Origin: Pontibacter cellulosilyticus
GTDB taxonomy: Bacteria; Bacteroidota; Bacteroidia; Cytophagales; Hymenobacteraceae
DNA length: 64,000 nt
Direction of reading: 5' to 3'
Assembly (NCBI RefSeq): GCF_014306105.1
Contig: NZ_JACRVF010000001.1
Coordinates: forward strand, 434,001-498,000
Positions 62,745 to 64,000 of the stretch are shown here, piece after piece. A program made the position numbers and the translations under genes. A model generated the notes under the pieces. It was not told the origin of the DNA. It did no database searches and saw only the letters and a list, made by a program, of their open reading frames with translations. Within the stretch, counting starts at the first letter, position 1, and each line of letters begins with the position of its first letter.

Positions 62745-62818
62745 CGGTCTGGACGGGACTCGAACCCGCGACCTCCGCCGTGACAGGGCGGCATTCTAAC
62801 CAACTGAACTACCAGACC
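62745..62818 (-). tRNA. tRNA-Asp (anticodon GTC), second in the pair
   Basis: 74 bases. On the minus strand: acceptor GGTCTGG pairing with CCAGACC, D arm with AGTTGG, anticodon stem GCCGC with loop CTGTCAC (GTC), T arm GCGGGTTCGAGTCCCGT, discriminator G as expected for tRNA-Asp. CCA is not encoded. The gene is identical to the copy at 62879-62952. Confidence 0.96.
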
Positions 62819-62878
62819 AATTCTGTGAAATGTGAAGAGCCTTTTGCTCTTTTTGTTTAACCGCAGGGGTTTAATCTG

Positions 62879-62952
62879 CGGTCTGGACGGGACTCGAACC
62901 CGCGACCTCCGCCGTGACAGGGCGGCATTCTAACCAACTGAACTACCAGACC
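62879..62952 (-). tRNA. tRNA-Asp (anticodon GTC), first in the pair
   Basis: Identical 74-base copy, transcribed first. The two are 60 bp apart, with a small hairpin (AAGAGC 62835-62840 with GCTCTT 62846-62851) between. A good promoter lies upstream at 62990-63020. CCA is not encoded. Confidence 0.96.
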
Positions 62953-62989
62953 TTTTGTCTTTTCTTTAACTTCGTGCGTTAAAGTGATA

Positions 62990-63020
62990 CAAAAGTATAG
63001 CGTTAATTTTGATTGTGCAA
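62990..63020 (-). promoter_or_regulatory. Promoter of the tRNA-Asp pair
   Basis: On the minus strand: TTG (63018-63020), 20 bases, TACTTTTG (62990-62997), an exact match to the Bacteroidota consensus TTG-N19-21-TAnnTTTG. Transcription would start near 62984, about 30 bases before the first tRNA. Confidence 0.75.
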
Positions 63021-63143
63021 GTGTTAAGCATCTTTTTAGCGCTATATTTTTGTGCATTTATTGTAAAAGCTTCATTTTCAATAAAATTATTTTTTAATCC
63101 CGGATAAATTTCAGCTTTCGCTACAACGATATAGGATAACTGT

Positions 63144-63151
63144 TAAATTTG
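63144..63151 (+). promoter_or_regulatory. Probable -7 box of accA
   Basis: TAAATTTG fits TAnnTTTG; transcription would begin near 63158, about 16 bases before the ATG. No TTG stands at the ideal distance upstream, so this is only probable. Confidence 0.4.
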
Positions 63152-63173
63152 TAGCTGTAAACAGCGAAAGAAT

Positions 63174-64000
63174 ATGCTTTTAGATTTCGAACAGCCAATT
63201 GCTGCCTTAGAGAATAAACTGCAGGAGATGAAAAAACTGGCCGATGAGAGCCAGGTTGATGTATCGGAAGCAGTAAAGGCACTTGAAGAGAAAATCAAGA
63301 ACTTAAAAAAGGAGACATATGCTAATTTAACGCGTTGGCAGCGTGTTCAGCTTTCTCGCCACCCTGACAGGCCTTATACGCTGGACTATATTAACGGCAT
63401 TTCCAGCAAGTTTGTAGAACTGCACGGCGACCGTACTGTAAGCGACGACAAAGCCATGGTAGGTGGTTTCGGTGAGATAGACGGCAGAAGTGTGATGTTT
63501 ATCGGGCAGCAGAAGGGGAGAAACACAAAGCAGCGACAGATACGCAACTTTGGCATGGCAAACCCGGAAGGCTATCGCAAAGCCCTGCGCTTAATGAAGA
63601 TGGCGGAGAAGTTCGGTAAACCGATCGTAACATTCATAGATACACCGGGAGCATTTCCTGGCTTGGAGGCTGAAGAGCGCGGACAGGGGGAGGCAATTGC
63701 CCGTAACCTGAAAGAGATGTTCATGCTGAAGGTGCCTGTTATCTGTATCATTATAGGTGAGGGAGCATCGGGTGGTGCGCTTGGCATTGCTATCGGCGAC
63801 AGGGTAATGATGCTGGAAAACACTTGGTACTCGGTAATATCACCGGAGTCATGCTCGTCTATACTTTGGAGAAGCTGGAACTACAAAGAGCAGGCTGCCG
63901 AAGCACTAAAGCTAACTGCTACGGACATGTTGCAGAATAAGCTGATCGACGGTATTATTAAAGAGCCGCTTGGTGGAGCCCATACAGAGCCTGATAAGAT
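63174..64000 (+). CDS. accA: Acetyl-CoA carboxylase carboxyltransferase alpha subunit, 3' end beyond window
   Basis: Half of the carboxyltransferase that makes malonyl-CoA for fatty acid synthesis. 275 codons are present and the frame is open at the window end; the usual length is about 315-320, so some 40 residues are missing. The N-terminal coiled helix ([21 protein letters not shown], positions 1-21) is followed by [77 protein letters not shown] and [14 protein letters not shown], which are all hallmarks of AccA. A -7 promoter box lies just before. It is an anchor gene showing that the polysaccharide locus has ended. Confidence 0.97.
   Translation, partial: MLLDFEQPIAALENKLQEMKKLADESQVDVSEAVKALEEKIKNLKKETYANLTRWQRVQLSRHPDRPYTLDYINGISSKFVELHGDRTVSDDKAMVGGFGEIDGRSVMFIGQQKGRNTKQRQIRNFGMANPEGYRKALRLMKMAEKFGKPIVTFIDTPGAFPGLEAEERGQGEAIARNLKEMFMLKVPVICIIIGEGASGGALGIAIGDRVMMLENTWYSVISPESCSSILWRSWNYKEQAAEALKLTATDMLQNKLIDGIIKEPLGGAHTEPDK

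Noticed and set aside
62835-62851. Terminator between the two tRNA-Asp genes
   Set aside because: The hairpin is short and on the minus strand has no T tract after it, so it should not stop the tRNA transcript.
62857-63057. Minus-strand reading frame through a tRNA
   Set aside because: It covers the first tRNA-Asp gene and its promoter; it is not a protein gene.
1-64000. CRISPR arrays, insertion sequences, rRNA genes, classical toxin-antitoxin or phage-defence systems
   Set aside because: Looked for regularly spaced repeats, transposase motifs and defence-gene motifs on both strands; none were seen.

Overview
The window looks like a chromosomal piece of a Bacteroidota (Bacteroidetes) bacterium, most likely a Cytophagales member related to Pontibacter or Hymenobacter. 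Reasons: Bacteroidota-type promoters (TTG, about 20 bp, TAnnTTTG) can be read before a regulator gene and a tRNA pair; Shine-Dalgarno sites are mostly absent; many lipoproteins carry short lipoboxes; and the gene families (DUF4136, DUF481, a six-PAS hybrid kinase, an LTA4-hydrolase-like M1 peptidase, a Wza/Wzc pair with a tyrosine-glycine tail) fit that phylum. The genus is inference.

Bases 1-22115 are ordinary chromosome, moderately GC-rich: a truncated M1 aminopeptidase lipoprotein (-), an L,D-transpeptidase and an azurin-like cupredoxin lipoprotein (+), an AT-rich regulatory stretch feeding an XRE regulator, a DUF2254 membrane protein and a Kv-like channel with a zinc-ribbon tail, then on the minus strand alanine racemase with an M20 amidohydrolase, a giant hybrid histidine kinase next to an NtrC-type regulator, a DUF1206 membrane protein, a DUF4136 lipoprotein (+), a KefB-type antiporter, an HD hydrolase, an unknown protein, and a DUF481 protein (+).

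Bases 22244-61877 form one long, almost wholly plus-strand surface-polysaccharide locus. Its order is: Wza and Wzc (export and chain-length control); Fcl and Gmd (GDP-L-fucose); Wzm and Wzt (ABC exporter with a C-terminal sugar-binding domain); a PLP-fold/WbqC module; an ATP-grasp/HAD fusion; an FkbM methyltransferase; a mix of GT2, GT4, GT61, CgeB-like and WbsX proteins; a HisH/HisF/PseA-type amidotransferase set; a WbpB/WbpD/WbpE-like set for a 3-acetamido sugar; a Wzy-like polymerase; an asparagine synthase homologue; and a carbamoyltransferase. Together they should make and export a fucose-containing, acetamidino- and probably carbamoyl- and methyl-decorated polysaccharide. No Wzx flippase and no initiating sugar-phosphate transferase are visible here. 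The middle part (about 30-46.5 kb and 49-56 kb) is clearly more AT-rich than the flanks and than islands such as 46.6-49.2 kb, so the locus looks like a mosaic of acquired blocks.

The right edge (61902-64000) returns to core genome: a minus-strand methyltransferase, two identical tRNA-Asp(GTC) genes with a readable promoter and terminator, and the start of accA. The observations that seem least routine are the HisF-like protein that has lost the first catalytic Asp, the ATP-grasp/HAD fusion, twin 25-bp repeats 159 bp apart before the XRE gene, a dispersed repeat present in opposite orientations at both ends of the locus, an in-frame glycosyltransferase remnant, and a strong excess of the heptamer AAGTATA/TATACTT.
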